Shown in pieces: positions 8,727 to 17,138 of a DNA stretch of 64,000 nt. Within the stretch, counting starts at the first letter, position 1. Every line of letters starts with the position of its first letter. Source of the DNA: CAYUVH01 sp964448135 (GTDB lineage Bacteria; Verrucomicrobiota; Verrucomicrobiia; Limisphaerales; UBA8199); the NCBI GenBank assembly GCA_964448135.1, contig CAYUVH010000006.1, positions 1 through 64,000 on the forward strand, in the 5' to 3' direction. Below the pieces are notes generated by a model, which worked only from the letters and a program-made list of their open reading frames with translations, had not been told where the DNA came from and did not search any database. The translations under genes were made by a program, and so were the position numbers.

Positions 8727-9566
8727 TCAGGCAGTCTTCTCGACCATCGCTTTGGCGGTGCGAATGTCGGCAACGCGTTGGTTGCCTGCTTCGCGCTCGA
8801 TGACGAAATCGCCGGCGTAGTTCTGATTCTTTAACGTCCCGAAAAAGGCGGGCCAATGGACTTCGCCGGTGCCGGCGGGAACCTCGGTGCCCCAGGCGCC
8901 CGGTTCCTTGGTGCGGGTGGCGTCCTTGATGTGGACCTGGCGAATCCACGGCGCCAGCGTGCCGACCGCTTCGATGGGATCGCCCTTCCCGTACAGAATC
9001 ATGTTTGCGGGGTCGAAATTTACGCCGACATTCGGCCGGTCCAGGTTTCGCAGCAAGCGCGACAAATCGGCCGCTGTTTCCTGCCCCGTCTCCAGACCCA
9101 AATCCAACCCCGCCGACTCAAACACGCCGGCCACGTCCTCCAGCCGCGCGAGCATCTTTTTGTAGCCGGGATCGTTTTCGTCGTGCGGCAAAAACCCGGC
9201 GTGGAAGGTCACCAATCTCAGGCCCAACTCGCGGGCCAGGATCGCGGACTCGCGAATGTTTCGACTGTTTTCGTCCCAGGTCTTGTCCGGCGCGATGCCG
9301 CCCGTGACACGGATGGTTTCGAGGGTGGTGTAATCCTCACCCACGCAGCCGAACATGCCCGAGACAAGGGTAATTCCGTTTTTGCGGAGCAGCTCGGCGG
9401 TGTTGCCCCAAACGTTCGGTGACTCGCGCAGCGGATCGAGCGCGAGTTGCACGCGCGCGATGCCGGTGGCTTTCAACTGCGCAATGAGGTCCTCGGCGCT
9501 CTTCGGCTGGAGCGACCAACTGCAAACCGCGATGCGCGCGGCAGGGGAAGCGGAGTTTGAGGGCAT
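8727..9566 (-). CDS. Sugar phosphate isomerase/epimerase-like TIM barrel protein
   Basis: A 279-residue protein of the xylose isomerase-like/AP endonuclease 2 family. Landmarks are an early strand IAVCSWSLQP, TFHAGFLP with a candidate metal His, LGLETGQE, VNFDPANMILYG, VHIKDA and a C-terminal FVIERE glutamate, all metal-site positions in this fold. There is no signal peptide, so it is cytoplasmic. Related proteins interconvert sugars or inositol derivatives; the exact substrate cannot be read. The neighbouring GH172-like and symporter genes make a role in sugar catabolism plausible. Confidence 0.85.
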   Translation of the reverse strand: MPSNSASPAARIAVCSWSLQPKSAEDLIAQLKATGIARVQLALDPLRESPNVWGNTAELLRKNGITLVSGMFGCVGEDYTTLETIRVTGGIAPDKTWDENSRNIRESAILARELGLRLVTFHAGFLPHDENDPGYKKMLARLEDVAGVFESAGLDLGLETGQETAADLSRLLRNLDRPNVGVNFDPANMILYGKGDPIEAVGTLAPWIRQVHIKDATRTKEPGAWGTEVPAGTGEVHWPAFFGTLKNQNYAGDFVIEREAGNQRVADIRTAKAMVEKTA

Positions 9567-9587
9567 GGCGTTTGGGTAAACTTATCC

Positions 9588-10079
9588 TTAGAAACCCATC
9601 TTCCGCAGTTCCGCATCGAGGGCCGCTTGGAATTGGGGAACGTCGGCGGGGGGCGGACGATATCCCGGTGACGGCGGCACGAGGCCGAGGCGACCCGACT
9701 GGTCGAGGTGCCACTCGGCGGACTGTCCATCGCTGAAAGTGACCTTGCCGCTGACGATTGCGCCGGGGCGGGCGAGATGATCCACACTGACGGAGACGCT
9801 GCCGCCGGCAGCAGGCGCCTGCGGTTCCGGCGTGCCGGCGAGACCCGGGCCGGGATTGGGCAGAGCGGCCGGACTCGCCGCCTGCAAAGTATCAGCAGCC
9901 GGCTTGGGCGGTTCCGGGTCCTTCGGGGTAAGCTTGAGGTCATCCACCAGCAGGCGGACTTCCATGTAGGTCATCACGACGCGGAGCTCGGACTGCAACC
10001 GGGTTTGAATTTCGGAAAGTTTCTGGCCGGCGGCGATCCATTCCGCGACCTTTTTTCGTTGTGCCTCGTCCAAGTTCAT
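9588..10079 (-). CDS. Unknown protein with a proline-rich linker
   Basis: A protein of about 163 residues when started at the ATG at 10079 (MNLDEAQRKKVAEWIAAGQ); a longer frame starts at 10121. The N-terminal 50 residues look like a helical, helix-turn-helix-like segment (KLSEIQTRLQSEL, MTYMEVRLLVDDL). A Pro/Ala-rich linker (about 55-95) leads to a C-terminal beta-rich part (VSVDHLARPGAIVSGKVTFSDGQ) and a short helix. It ends 21 bases upstream of the TIM-barrel gene on the same strand, so the two are probably co-transcribed. Function unknown. Confidence 0.65.
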   Translation of the reverse strand: MNLDEAQRKKVAEWIAAGQKLSEIQTRLQSELRVVMTYMEVRLLVDDLKLTPKDPEPPKPAADTLQAASPAALPNPGPGLAGTPEPQAPAAGGSVSVSVDHLARPGAIVSGKVTFSDGQSAEWHLDQSGRLGLVPPSPGYRPPPADVPQFQAALDAELRKMGF

Positions 10080-10168
10080 ATTCAGGTTTAATGTGATAAC
10101 CGGAAACGAGAGCGATATCAACCAAAGGCGGATGCGGTGGGGGTTGGCGCATTGCCGAAGCCGCCTGA

Positions 10169-10183
10169 CTTCAGCGGCTGAAG
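10169..10183. repeat. 15-base palindrome upstream of the DUF2961 gene
   Basis: CTTCAGC G GCTGAAG, a perfect 7-bp inverted repeat around one base, lies in the spacer between the divergent unknown gene (start 10079) and the DUF2961 gene (start 10279). It may be an operator or a dispersed palindrome; a partly similar CTGACT-GA-AGTCAG palindrome occurs at about 25875-25888. Confidence 0.45.
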
Positions 10184-10278
10184 CTCACGGCCGATTGGTT
10201 GGTTTCCCACGGCGCCCCAATAAACATACGGATTCACTCGAACGACGGCACGTGCCAGAATCGCGAGCAACGCCTAAC

Positions 10279-11985
10279 ATGAAAATCATTGCTTCCGCAT
10301 TCCAAGGGGCCTGTCCAAAGGCGCAGGCATTTGAAACGGGTTCCGGCCGACGATGGGTAAAAGCCCTGCTGTGTTGCGCGTTGGCTGGGTTTGGGTTCAC
10401 CGCGCTGGGCGGGCCATTGAGTGATCTCGCACAGCCTCAGGAAGGACGATCCATGCGGGCTACTTCGACGATGCGGGTCGGCGAAGTGCGGCGGGGCGGG
10501 AGCGAAAAGCACCTCGATCCGAAGTCCGAGCCGCGGGGGGATCTCAGCGAGGAGAGCAATTACGACAACTTCACAGTTTCGCCTGGGGAGACGCAGGTAT
10601 TGCTGGATGAAAAGGGACCGGGTTTGATCACCCATATCTGGATGACTTTTCTCGGACCGGAGCCGCAGCGATGGGCGAAGAAAGGTGCCGCCAACCATCA
10701 GGAGATGCTCCTGCGCATTTACTGGGACGGCGAGAAGCGGCCCTCGGTGGAAGCACCGGTGGGTGACTTTTTTGCGAATGCGTTTGGGAAACGCCGCGAA
10801 GTCAACAGCCTGCCGGTCATCGTTGAAGACGGCGATTCATACAATTGTTTCTGGCAGATGCCGTTCCGGAAATCGGCCCGGGTCGAAATCGTCAATCAAA
10901 GCGACAAGCAGATCAGCCTGCTGTATTACAACATCGACTGGATCAAGAAGGAGAAATTGCCGAAGGACACGCCATATTTTCACGCGCAGTACCAGCAGGA
11001 GTATCCGGTAAAACCGGGTGCAGACTATGTGATTCTCGATACGCGAGGCAGGGGGCATTACGTAGGGACGGTGCTTTCGGTGCGGACGCGCAGCCCGGCG
11101 TGGTTCGGCGAAGGGGACGAGAAGATATATATCAATGGTGAACAGAAGGCCTCCATCTGGGGCACCGGGACGGAGGATTATTTTCTATCGGCCTGGGGGT
11201 TGAAGGTGTGCAGCACGCCGTACTTTGGCGTGCCGTATTTCGATCAATGGGGAATTGTCGGCGGCCACACCAGCGCGTATCGCTGGCATATCAATGATCC
11301 GATCGTGTTCAACACGGGAATCAAGGTTACGCTTGAACATTTCGGCTGGATGTCGCCAGACGAGAATCCGGAGTATAAATCCACGAGCTGGAACGAGCGC
11401 CAGGATGATTATGCCAGCGTGGCGTTCTGGTACCAGACGGGGAAGAGCACTTTCGCGGCGCGGGCGCCCGAGGCGCGCGAGCGGAAGTTGCCGAGCCTGG
11501 AGCGGGTGGTGGTGCCGGCCCGGATTTTCACCGGAGCGGCGCATCACGGCGACGGACAAGCATCGGCCCAACCGCTCGAATTGTATGAAGGCTCACAATT
11601 GTTTTATCGCCCGGAGAAGGCGGAGGGAGCGTGGGTGGAGATTCCGTTTGAGGTAACGCAAAAGGAACCGCTGCGACTCCTGCTGAACGCGACGAAGGCG
11701 GACGATTACGGCACGTACCAGATTTCATTGAACGGGGTGAAGCTGAGGACACCTGTGAGTTTTTACAGCGCGAAACTGGTGAGTGAAGAGGTGCACCTGC
11801 TGGATTTCTGGCCCGAACCGGGAAACTATACCCTGCGGCTGGAATGCACCGGCAAAGCGCCCGAATCACGGGGCCATTTTCTGGGGATACATTCCGTGTT
11901 ATTGCGCGAACGCCGCCCGCGCGTGGCTGACATGGCCCACGACCGGGACAAGGACTGGCGCAAGGATCCCAAGTTATATGATTGA
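10279..11985 (+). CDS. Secreted DUF2961 protein, GH172-like
   Basis: A secreted protein of about 568 residues. The ATG at 10279 gives an N-terminus with a signal peptide (WVKALLCCALAGFGFTALGG); the longer frame from 10093 is unlikely. Diagnostic DUF2961 blocks are present: GPGLITHIWMTF, VGDFFANAFG, YYNIDWI, GRGHYVGT, WFGEGDEKIYINGE, GTGTEDYF, and GHTSAYRWHINDPI. Acidic residues in the GEGDEK and GTGTEDYF blocks are the likely catalytic ones. DUF2961 members characterised so far are glycosidases of GH172 acting on fructofuranose or arabinofuranose linkages. A C-terminal beta-sandwich (about 480-550) probably helps form the oligomer. The actual substrate is unknown; the downstream symporter may import the product. 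Confidence 0.85.
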   Translation: MKIIASAFQGACPKAQAFETGSGRRWVKALLCCALAGFGFTALGGPLSDLAQPQEGRSMRATSTMRVGEVRRGGSEKHLDPKSEPRGDLSEESNYDNFTVSPGETQVLLDEKGPGLITHIWMTFLGPEPQRWAKKGAANHQEMLLRIYWDGEKRPSVEAPVGDFFANAFGKRREVNSLPVIVEDGDSYNCFWQMPFRKSARVEIVNQSDKQISLLYYNIDWIKKEKLPKDTPYFHAQYQQEYPVKPGADYVILDTRGRGHYVGTVLSVRTRSPAWFGEGDEKIYINGEQKASIWGTGTEDYFLSAWGLKVCSTPYFGVPYFDQWGIVGGHTSAYRWHINDPIVFNTGIKVTLEHFGWMSPDENPEYKSTSWNERQDDYASVAFWYQTGKSTFAARAPEARERKLPSLERVVVPARIFTGAAHHGDGQASAQPLELYEGSQLFYRPEKAEGAWVEIPFEVTQKEPLRLLLNATKADDYGTYQISLNGVKLRTPVSFYSAKLVSEEVHLLDFWPEPGNYTLRLECTGKAPESRGHFLGIHSVLLRERRPRVADMAHDRDKDWRKDPKLYD

Positions 11986-12532
11986 AGGGCAGGGAGTGGC
12001 GCGAGTCCGTCGATCTCGTACCAGGACGGACGAATACTGTTTCTTAAATCAACCCGGTCAGGCGGACCTCCAGCGGGGCCTGTTCTTTGATTATCAGAAC
12101 AATTTGAAGGGGGTATCCGACCTGGCAGAAATGGCTGCACGATCACCAACCTTCGATGCTGATGCTTTGGGGTCGCTACGATCCCCCCCTTCATGGTTGC
12201 CGGCGCGGAGGCTTACGGCAAAGACGCACCCGCTGCCAAAGGGCATATTCCGACGCGGGCCATTTCGCCCTTCCGCCAGCCTTGCCGGACGCGCCTTCGC
12301 CCACATGCGGCGCGGCGTACATGTTTGGCGCAGTCCAATATGCCCTTCCCTGCGCGTTGGGATCCGCTACCCCGCTCGGAGACCAGAAACTCCAGATAAT
12401 CATGCACGGTACGGCATCGGCATAAGCCACACCGCCAGGGAAGCCCACCGTTTCGCCGTTTCGGGCCGGGGGCACATTGACGCCGCAATATAAAATGCTG
12501 TAACACGGCGTTCAAACTGAGACCGTAACGGC
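11986..12532. other. Spacer upstream of the symporter gene
   Basis: A 547-base spacer between the DUF2961 gene and the symporter gene. Frames on both strands are short, basic and lack motifs. No promoter, tRNA or repeat was recognised. An A/T-rich patch lies near 12486-12500, shortly before the symporter ATG at 12533. Confidence 0.5.
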
Positions 12533-14422
12533 ATGCATCTTCAATTCATTGACTGGCTGATCGTTGCGCTGTCCCTGCTGATCTGTTTCGTGCCGGCGCT
12601 CTTCTTTGGCAAGCGCGGCAGTAAAAATACCTCCGAGTTCTTCGCGTCCGGTCGGTCGGTGCCCTGGTGGCTGGCCGGCCTTTCCATGGTGGCCACGACT
12701 TTCAGTAGCGACACGCCGAACTGGGTCACCGAACAGGTGCGCAAATTCGGTGTCGCCGGCAACTGGCAATGGTGGGCCTTCGTCCTGACCGGCGTGGCCA
12801 CGGTGTTCTTCTTCGCCCGCCTGTGGCGGCGCTCCGGCGTGATGACGGATTTGGAGTTTTATGAAATCCGCTATTCCGGCAAGGCGGCTTCAGTGGTGCG
12901 CGGGTTCCGGGCGGTATACCTGGGTTTCTTTTTCAACTGTTTCATCATGGGCATGGTCACGCTGGCCGCCTGCAAGATCGCCAACATCCTTTTCGGTCTG
13001 CCGCCCTGGCAAACCATTCTCGTCTGTGGCGCGCTCAATGTCGCGTTCGCGTCGCACTCGGGACTTTGGGGAGTGCTGGTAATAGACATGGTACAGTTCT
13101 TCATCAAGATGACGGCCGTCGTGGCCGCCGCATATTTTTCGCTCAAGGCGGTGGCGCAACACGCGGGCGTGGGCGACGGCGCGCTGGCCGGCTTGCACCA
13201 TTTGATCGCGACCCTGGGCGGCCAACAGGTCATCACGCCGGACGGTGGACAACCGGTGATGTCCGCCGTGGATGGGAGCGGCCAGCCGATTCTGAATATC
13301 ATGCCCAATTTCACAATTTGGCAACTGGCCTTGATGGTTTTCATCATGCCCATCGCCATCGGCTGGTGGGCCAACTGGTATCCGGGCGCCGAACCGGGCG
13401 GCGGCAGTTACATCGCGCAACGAATGCTGGCGTCCAAGTCGGAGAAGGATTCGTTGGGCGGCACACTATTCTTCAACCTGGCCCATTACGTATTGCGGCC
13501 GTGGCCGTGGATCATCACGGCATTGTGTTCCATCATCATCTTTCCCGACCTCGCCTCCATCCAATCGGCGTTTCCCCAGGCCGATCCGAAGTTGATCGGC
13601 CACGACAGCGCCTTTCCGGCGATGCTCAAATTTCTTCCCGCGGGCTTCGTGGGCCTGATGGTGGGCGGCCTGATCGCCGCCAACTCCTCCACCATTCTGA
13701 CGCACCTGAACTGGGGTTCTTCCTATCTCGTACACGACTTCTACCGGCGCTTTCTCAAACCCGATGCGACGGAGAAACATTACGTCAATGTCGGTCGGCT
13801 CTGTACCGTCTTCCTGTACTGCGCGGCCGCTTTGCTGAGCGTGAAGATGAGCTCCGCGCAACAGGCGTTTCAAATTCTGCTCTCCATCGGCGCTGGCACC
13901 GGCCTGCTCTATATCGTCCGCTGGTTCTGGTGGCGGGTGTCGGCGTGGTGCGAGGTGACCGCCATGGCGGCGTCCTTGCTTAGCGCCGCCGGGTTCCCTT
14001 ACTTGCAACAATTGGGCGTTCTGCCGCACTTGGAATTCGCCCAGACCACCATCCTGCAAGTTGGTTTCACGACGGTGTGCTGGTTGCTGGCTGCCTACGT
14101 CGCGCCGCAAACCGAGCGCTCCAAGCTGATCGAGTTCTACAAGAAAGTGCACCCGGCCGGTCCGGGTTGGGCCCGCATACGGCAGGCATCCGGCGTGACG
14201 CAGGCGACCGCCGCGCTGCACGGCGATCACATGGGCATGGCGACGTTGGGCTGGGTGTCAGGTTGTATGGTCATCTGGTCGTCGCTGTTTGCGATCGGGA
14301 ATTTTCTCTACGGCCGCACGCAACTGGCCCTCGTCCTGACGGGTGGATTTGTGATCAGCGGATTGGTGCTGATCTACGTCATAAAGCATCTATGGGATCA
14401 AAAGGGAGCCGAGCGCCGTTAA
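12533..14422 (+). CDS. Sodium:solute symporter (SSS family)
   Basis: A 629-residue inner-membrane transporter with about 12-14 hydrophobic helices. Family marks include FFASGRSVPWWLAGLSMVAT (residues 37-56), near the N-terminal sodium-binding helix, and the WGSSYLVHDFYRRFLKP-type stretch in the second half typical of SGLT-like symporters. It uses the sodium gradient to import a solute; in this phylum such genes usually sit with glycoside hydrolases or sugar isomerases and move sugars or uronates. The central loop (about 205-255) is unusually long and soluble. It is on the same strand as the GH172-like gene but separated by about 550 bases. Confidence 0.9.
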   Translation: MHLQFIDWLIVALSLLICFVPALFFGKRGSKNTSEFFASGRSVPWWLAGLSMVATTFSSDTPNWVTEQVRKFGVAGNWQWWAFVLTGVATVFFFARLWRRSGVMTDLEFYEIRYSGKAASVVRGFRAVYLGFFFNCFIMGMVTLAACKIANILFGLPPWQTILVCGALNVAFASHSGLWGVLVIDMVQFFIKMTAVVAAAYFSLKAVAQHAGVGDGALAGLHHLIATLGGQQVITPDGGQPVMSAVDGSGQPILNIMPNFTIWQLALMVFIMPIAIGWWANWYPGAEPGGGSYIAQRMLASKSEKDSLGGTLFFNLAHYVLRPWPWIITALCSIIIFPDLASIQSAFPQADPKLIGHDSAFPAMLKFLPAGFVGLMVGGLIAANSSTILTHLNWGSSYLVHDFYRRFLKPDATEKHYVNVGRLCTVFLYCAAALLSVKMSSAQQAFQILLSIGAGTGLLYIVRWFWWRVSAWCEVTAMAASLLSAAGFPYLQQLGVLPHLEFAQTTILQVGFTTVCWLLAAYVAPQTERSKLIEFYKKVHPAGPGWARIRQASGVTQATAALHGDHMGMATLGWVSGCMVIWSSLFAIGNFLYGRTQLALVLTGGFVISGLVLIYVIKHLWDQKGAERR

Positions 14423-14425
14423 TTT

Positions 14426-14710
14426 CGCCCAAGCCCACCCTGCTCGTAATCGCTGCCGGCATGGGCAGCTGTCATGGCGGCCTGAAGCAAATGGACCCCG
14501 TCGGTCCCGCCGGCGAGACGATCATGGATTATTCCGTTTTCGACACCCTGCGCGGGTTTCGGCAAGCTGGTGTTCGTCATCCGCAAGCACATCGAAACAA
14601 AATTCCGCGAGCTCGTGGGGGCGCGCCTCGAAAAGTGTCTCCCGGTGGAATATGTCTTCCAGGAACTTGCCGCGCTGCCTCCCGGTTTTTCCGTTCCCGC
14701 CGGCCGCGCC
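14426..14710 (+). pseudogene. N-terminal fragment of a sugar nucleotidyltransferase-like gene, frameshifted
   Basis: Translation gives TLLVIAAGMGSCHGGLKQ followed by DPVGPAGETIMDYSVFDTLR, the start of MobA-like NTP-transferases that normally read AAGMGSRYGGLKQ; the Arg-Tyr is replaced by Cys-His. At about 14551-14554 the frame breaks: two bases appear to be missing, and the match resumes in the next frame as AGFGKLVFVIRKHIETKF and runs to LPPGFSVPAGR near 14710. No start codon is visible in frame and the C-terminal two thirds are gone. The gene is clearly dead. Confidence 0.75.
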
Positions 14711-15022
14711 GATGCGGAAACGCTCGGGGACACCCACTAGCTCGGGGGCCTGCCTGACGACCGCCAGGTCTACGGCTGGGCCGCTTGGTCGCCCGAGAAA
14801 GGCATCCTTACCCTGCGCAACCGGACGGCCCGCGAAAATGAAATCAAAATTGATCCGGCCAAGGCATTTGAGCTGCCCGCGGGCGCTTTGCAAGCCTACC
14901 AAATCCTCAGTCCATTTAAGGATCAGCGCTGCGAGGTCACTTCACTGAAAGCCGGGGAAGAAACCACCTTCAAACTCAAGACCCTCGAAGTCCTCGTCCT
15001 GGAAGCCATGCCGCAACGGTGA
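14711..15022 (+). pseudogene. C-terminal fragment of an alpha-galactosidase-like glycoside hydrolase
   Basis: In the same frame as the second half of the preceding fragment, the sequence switches to ADAETLGDTH, a TAG stop at 14738-14740, then LGGLPDDRQVYGWAAWSPEK and about 80 more residues to a TGA at 15020. In relatives this region reads DTHW(V/L)GG, so the TAG is best explained as a TGG to TAG change of a conserved Trp. The rest is a C-terminal beta-sandwich (GILTLRNRTA, KAFELPAGAL, LKTLEVLVLEA). Both the N-terminal catalytic barrel and a start codon are missing. The junction with the nucleotidyltransferase fragment lies near 14710. Confidence 0.7.
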
Positions 15023-15155
15023 GGCCCTTTTGAGTGAATGCGTCGTATCAACAAGATAGTAACCAAAAACCCTGGCCCTGCGCGACGCCGCCCGGCATTC
15101 GAGGATAGAGCTTCTATACGAACCCGCAAAACCTGAGTCTGTTGTGTTACGAAAA

Positions 15156-15178
15156 TGAAGCGACCGAAGGGATTCGAA
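15156..15178 (-). other. Possible tRNA 3'-end remnant
   Basis: On the minus strand the bases read TTCGAATCCCTTCGG and then TCGCTTCA. This resembles a tRNA T-loop (TTCGAAT) with the 3' half of the T-stem and acceptor stem. The bases before it do not pair, so it is not a tRNA gene; it may be an attachment-site half or chance. It lies in the gene-free stretch 15023-15525, which otherwise shows nothing recognisable. Confidence 0.3.
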
Positions 15179-15525
15179 GCCGCCCCGGAGCACCCCCGTT
15201 TCCTTATTGGAAACAGCGTAATTCGCGGTGCTTCAGGAGGCTAGCACATGATTTATCGCTCTTCCAGAGCGAAGGCTTGCGAAGATTCGCGAAGCGTTTT
15301 GGTCATATCCAGTCACGAAAATTGAGTAAGCCCAGACCAGATCATCCGATCGGGCTGAATCTAAGTACCAACCGGAGAATGGTAGCGACACCGCATCAGC
15401 TACTGAACCTTGGGAAAGGCGGCACGCGCCTTTTGCATGATATGAGCGCGATGGAATTTGATCGTCCGTTCGGTGGTGGCGAGCTCGGACGCGACCTATT
15501 AACGCGTTTAAACGCTGTTGCCTCT

Positions 15526-16293
15526 CTATCGTCCCAACCAGCCGCCATCCACGGCGAGGATGTGGCCGGTGAGGTAGTCGGAGACGGGGCTGGCGAGGAA
15601 GACGACGGGGCCGGCGAGATCGGCGGGAGTGCCCCAGCGGCCGGCGGGGATGCGCTCGAGTATCTGGCGGGAACGGTTCGCGTCGGCGCGGAGGGCTTCG
15701 GTGTTGTCGGTGGCCATGTAGCCGGGGGCAATGGCGGTGACGCAGACGCCGTGGGCGGCCCATTCGTTGGAGAGGGCCATGGTGAGCTGGGCGATACCGC
15801 CTTTGCTGGCGGCGTAGCCGGGGACGGTGATGCCACCCTGGAAGCTGAGGAGGGAGGCGGTGAAGATGATCTTACCGGAGCGGCGCGCGACCATGTCGCG
15901 GCCGATTTCGCGGGCGAGGAGGAATTGGGAGCTGAGGTTGACTTCGAGGACGTGGTCCCAATCGGCGTCGGAATGTTCGGCGGCGGGTTTGCGGCGAATG
16001 GTGCCGGCGTTGTTGACGAGGATATCAATGCGCGGGTGGTCGGACTTTACTTTGGCGGCGAAGGCGAGGAGCGAGGAGCGATCGCTGAAGTCGCATTGAT
16101 AGGCGGAGAATTTGCGGCCAACGGCGCGGACGGATTTTTCAATGGCGCTGCCGGAGGATTCGAGCGAGGCGCTGACACCAATGATGTCGGCGCCGGCTTC
16201 GGCCAGCGCCTGCGCCATGGCGGCGCCGAGGCCGCGCTTGCAGCCGGTGACGAGGGCGGTTTTGCCGTCGAGGCGGAATTGGTCGAGAATCAT
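15526..16293 (-). CDS. kduD: 2-dehydro-3-deoxy-D-gluconate 5-dehydrogenase (SDR family)
   Basis: A 255-residue short-chain dehydrogenase. It has the nucleotide motif TGCKRGLG (residues 16-23), NNAG (94-97), and the catalytic Tyr160/Lys164 in PGYAASKGG. The C-terminus TGHILAVDGGW is typical of KduD/gluconate 5-dehydrogenase. KduD reduces 3-deoxy-D-glycero-2,5-hexodiulosonate to 2-keto-3-deoxygluconate with NAD(P)H, the step after KduI in breakdown of unsaturated uronates. The start at 16293 was chosen because MILDQFRLDGKTALVTG begins as in the family and it lies eight bases after kduI; a longer frame to 16923 merely runs through kduI. The kduI neighbour makes the assignment strong. Confidence 0.92.
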   Translation of the reverse strand: MILDQFRLDGKTALVTGCKRGLGAAMAQALAEAGADIIGVSASLESSGSAIEKSVRAVGRKFSAYQCDFSDRSSLLAFAAKVKSDHPRIDILVNNAGTIRRKPAAEHSDADWDHVLEVNLSSQFLLAREIGRDMVARRSGKIIFTASLLSFQGGITVPGYAASKGGIAQLTMALSNEWAAHGVCVTAIAPGYMATDNTEALRADANRSRQILERIPAGRWGTPADLAGPVVFLASPVSDYLTGHILAVDGGWLGR

Positions 16294-16301
16294 GGGCGCG
16301 A

Positions 16302-17138
16302 TCAGCGTAAGCCTTTGATGGCGATGCCGTCCATGTCGTCGAAGGCCTGGTTTTCGCCACCCATGGCCCAGATGAAGGAGTAGTTGCTGGTGCCGCAGCC
16401 GGAGTGGATGGACCAACTCGGGGAGAGGACGGCCTGGCCGGAGTGAACCAGGAGGTGGCGGGTTTCGTCGCCGGGGCCCATGAAGTGGAAGGTGGCCGCG
16501 TCGGCAGGGAGATCGAAATAGAGATAGACTTCGGAACGGCGGAGGTGCGTGTGCGCGGGCATGGTGTTCCAGACGTTGCCGGGAGCGAGGCGGGTGAAGC
16601 CGAGGACGAGCTGGCAGCTGGCGATACCTTCGGAGTGGATGTATTTGAAAATGGTGCGTTGATTGGCGGCGGACTGGGAGCCGAGATCCACTTTGGCGAC
16701 GGAAACGTGCTTTCCGAGCGCGGTGGGGTGTTGCGCGTGTGCGGTGTAGCTGATGAGGTAGAATTGCGCGGGATTTTTGGCGTCGTCGCTCGCAAAAGAA
16801 ATTTCGCGGCTGCCGCGGCCGATGTAGAGGCCGTCCATTTTGGCGAGCGAATGGGTGGCGCCGTCCACAGACACGCGGCCGGGGCCGCCGATGTTGAGGA
16901 CACCGAGTTCGCGGCGCTGACAAAAGAAATCGGCGGCGAGTTCCTTCCCGGAATCGAGGGCGATGGGTTTGGCGAGCGGGACGACGGAGCCGAGGACGGC
17001 ACGATCGGTTTCCCAGTAAACGAGGCGGGCTTCGCCGGGGGTGAAGAGATTTTCGACGAGGAACGCGTTGCGCAGTTCCTGCGTGGTCATGCGGGCGTAT
17101 TCATTCCGGCTGACGGCGGGGCGGATTTCCAGATTCAT
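16302..17138 (-). CDS. kduI: 5-dehydro-4-deoxy-D-glucuronate isomerase
   Basis: Cytoplasmic zinc isomerase converting 5-keto-4-deoxyuronate, which forms spontaneously from unsaturated uronic acids released by lyases or unsaturated uronidases, to 3-deoxy-D-glycero-2,5-hexodiulosonate. The zinc ligands fall at His196, His198, Glu203 and His245, the positions known from the E. coli enzyme; the motifs are MPAHTHLRRSEVY and SIHSGCGTSNYSF. The length of 278 residues is normal. The ATG overlaps the TGA of the upstream PHP/DUF4861 gene (ATGA), so it is translationally coupled to a secreted polysaccharide-related protein, and kduD follows after eight bases. Confidence 0.97.
   Translation of the reverse strand: MNLEIRPAVSRNEYARMTTQELRNAFLVENLFTPGEARLVYWETDRAVLGSVVPLAKPIALDSGKELAADFFCQRRELGVLNIGGPGRVSVDGATHSLAKMDGLYIGRGSREISFASDDAKNPAQFYLISYTAHAQHPTALGKHVSVAKVDLGSQSAANQRTIFKYIHSEGIASCQLVLGFTRLAPGNVWNTMPAHTHLRRSEVYLYFDLPADAATFHFMGPGDETRHLLVHSGQAVLSPSWSIHSGCGTSNYSFIWAMGGENQAFDDMDGIAIKGLR

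Noticed and set aside
15142..16383. 413-residue plus-strand open frame over kduD
   Set aside because: kduD on the opposite strand has all SDR motifs; this frame has none.
15526..16923. 465-residue frame as an extended kduD
   Set aside because: The extra N-terminal part is an out-of-frame reading of kduI; the SDR start at 16293 fits the family.
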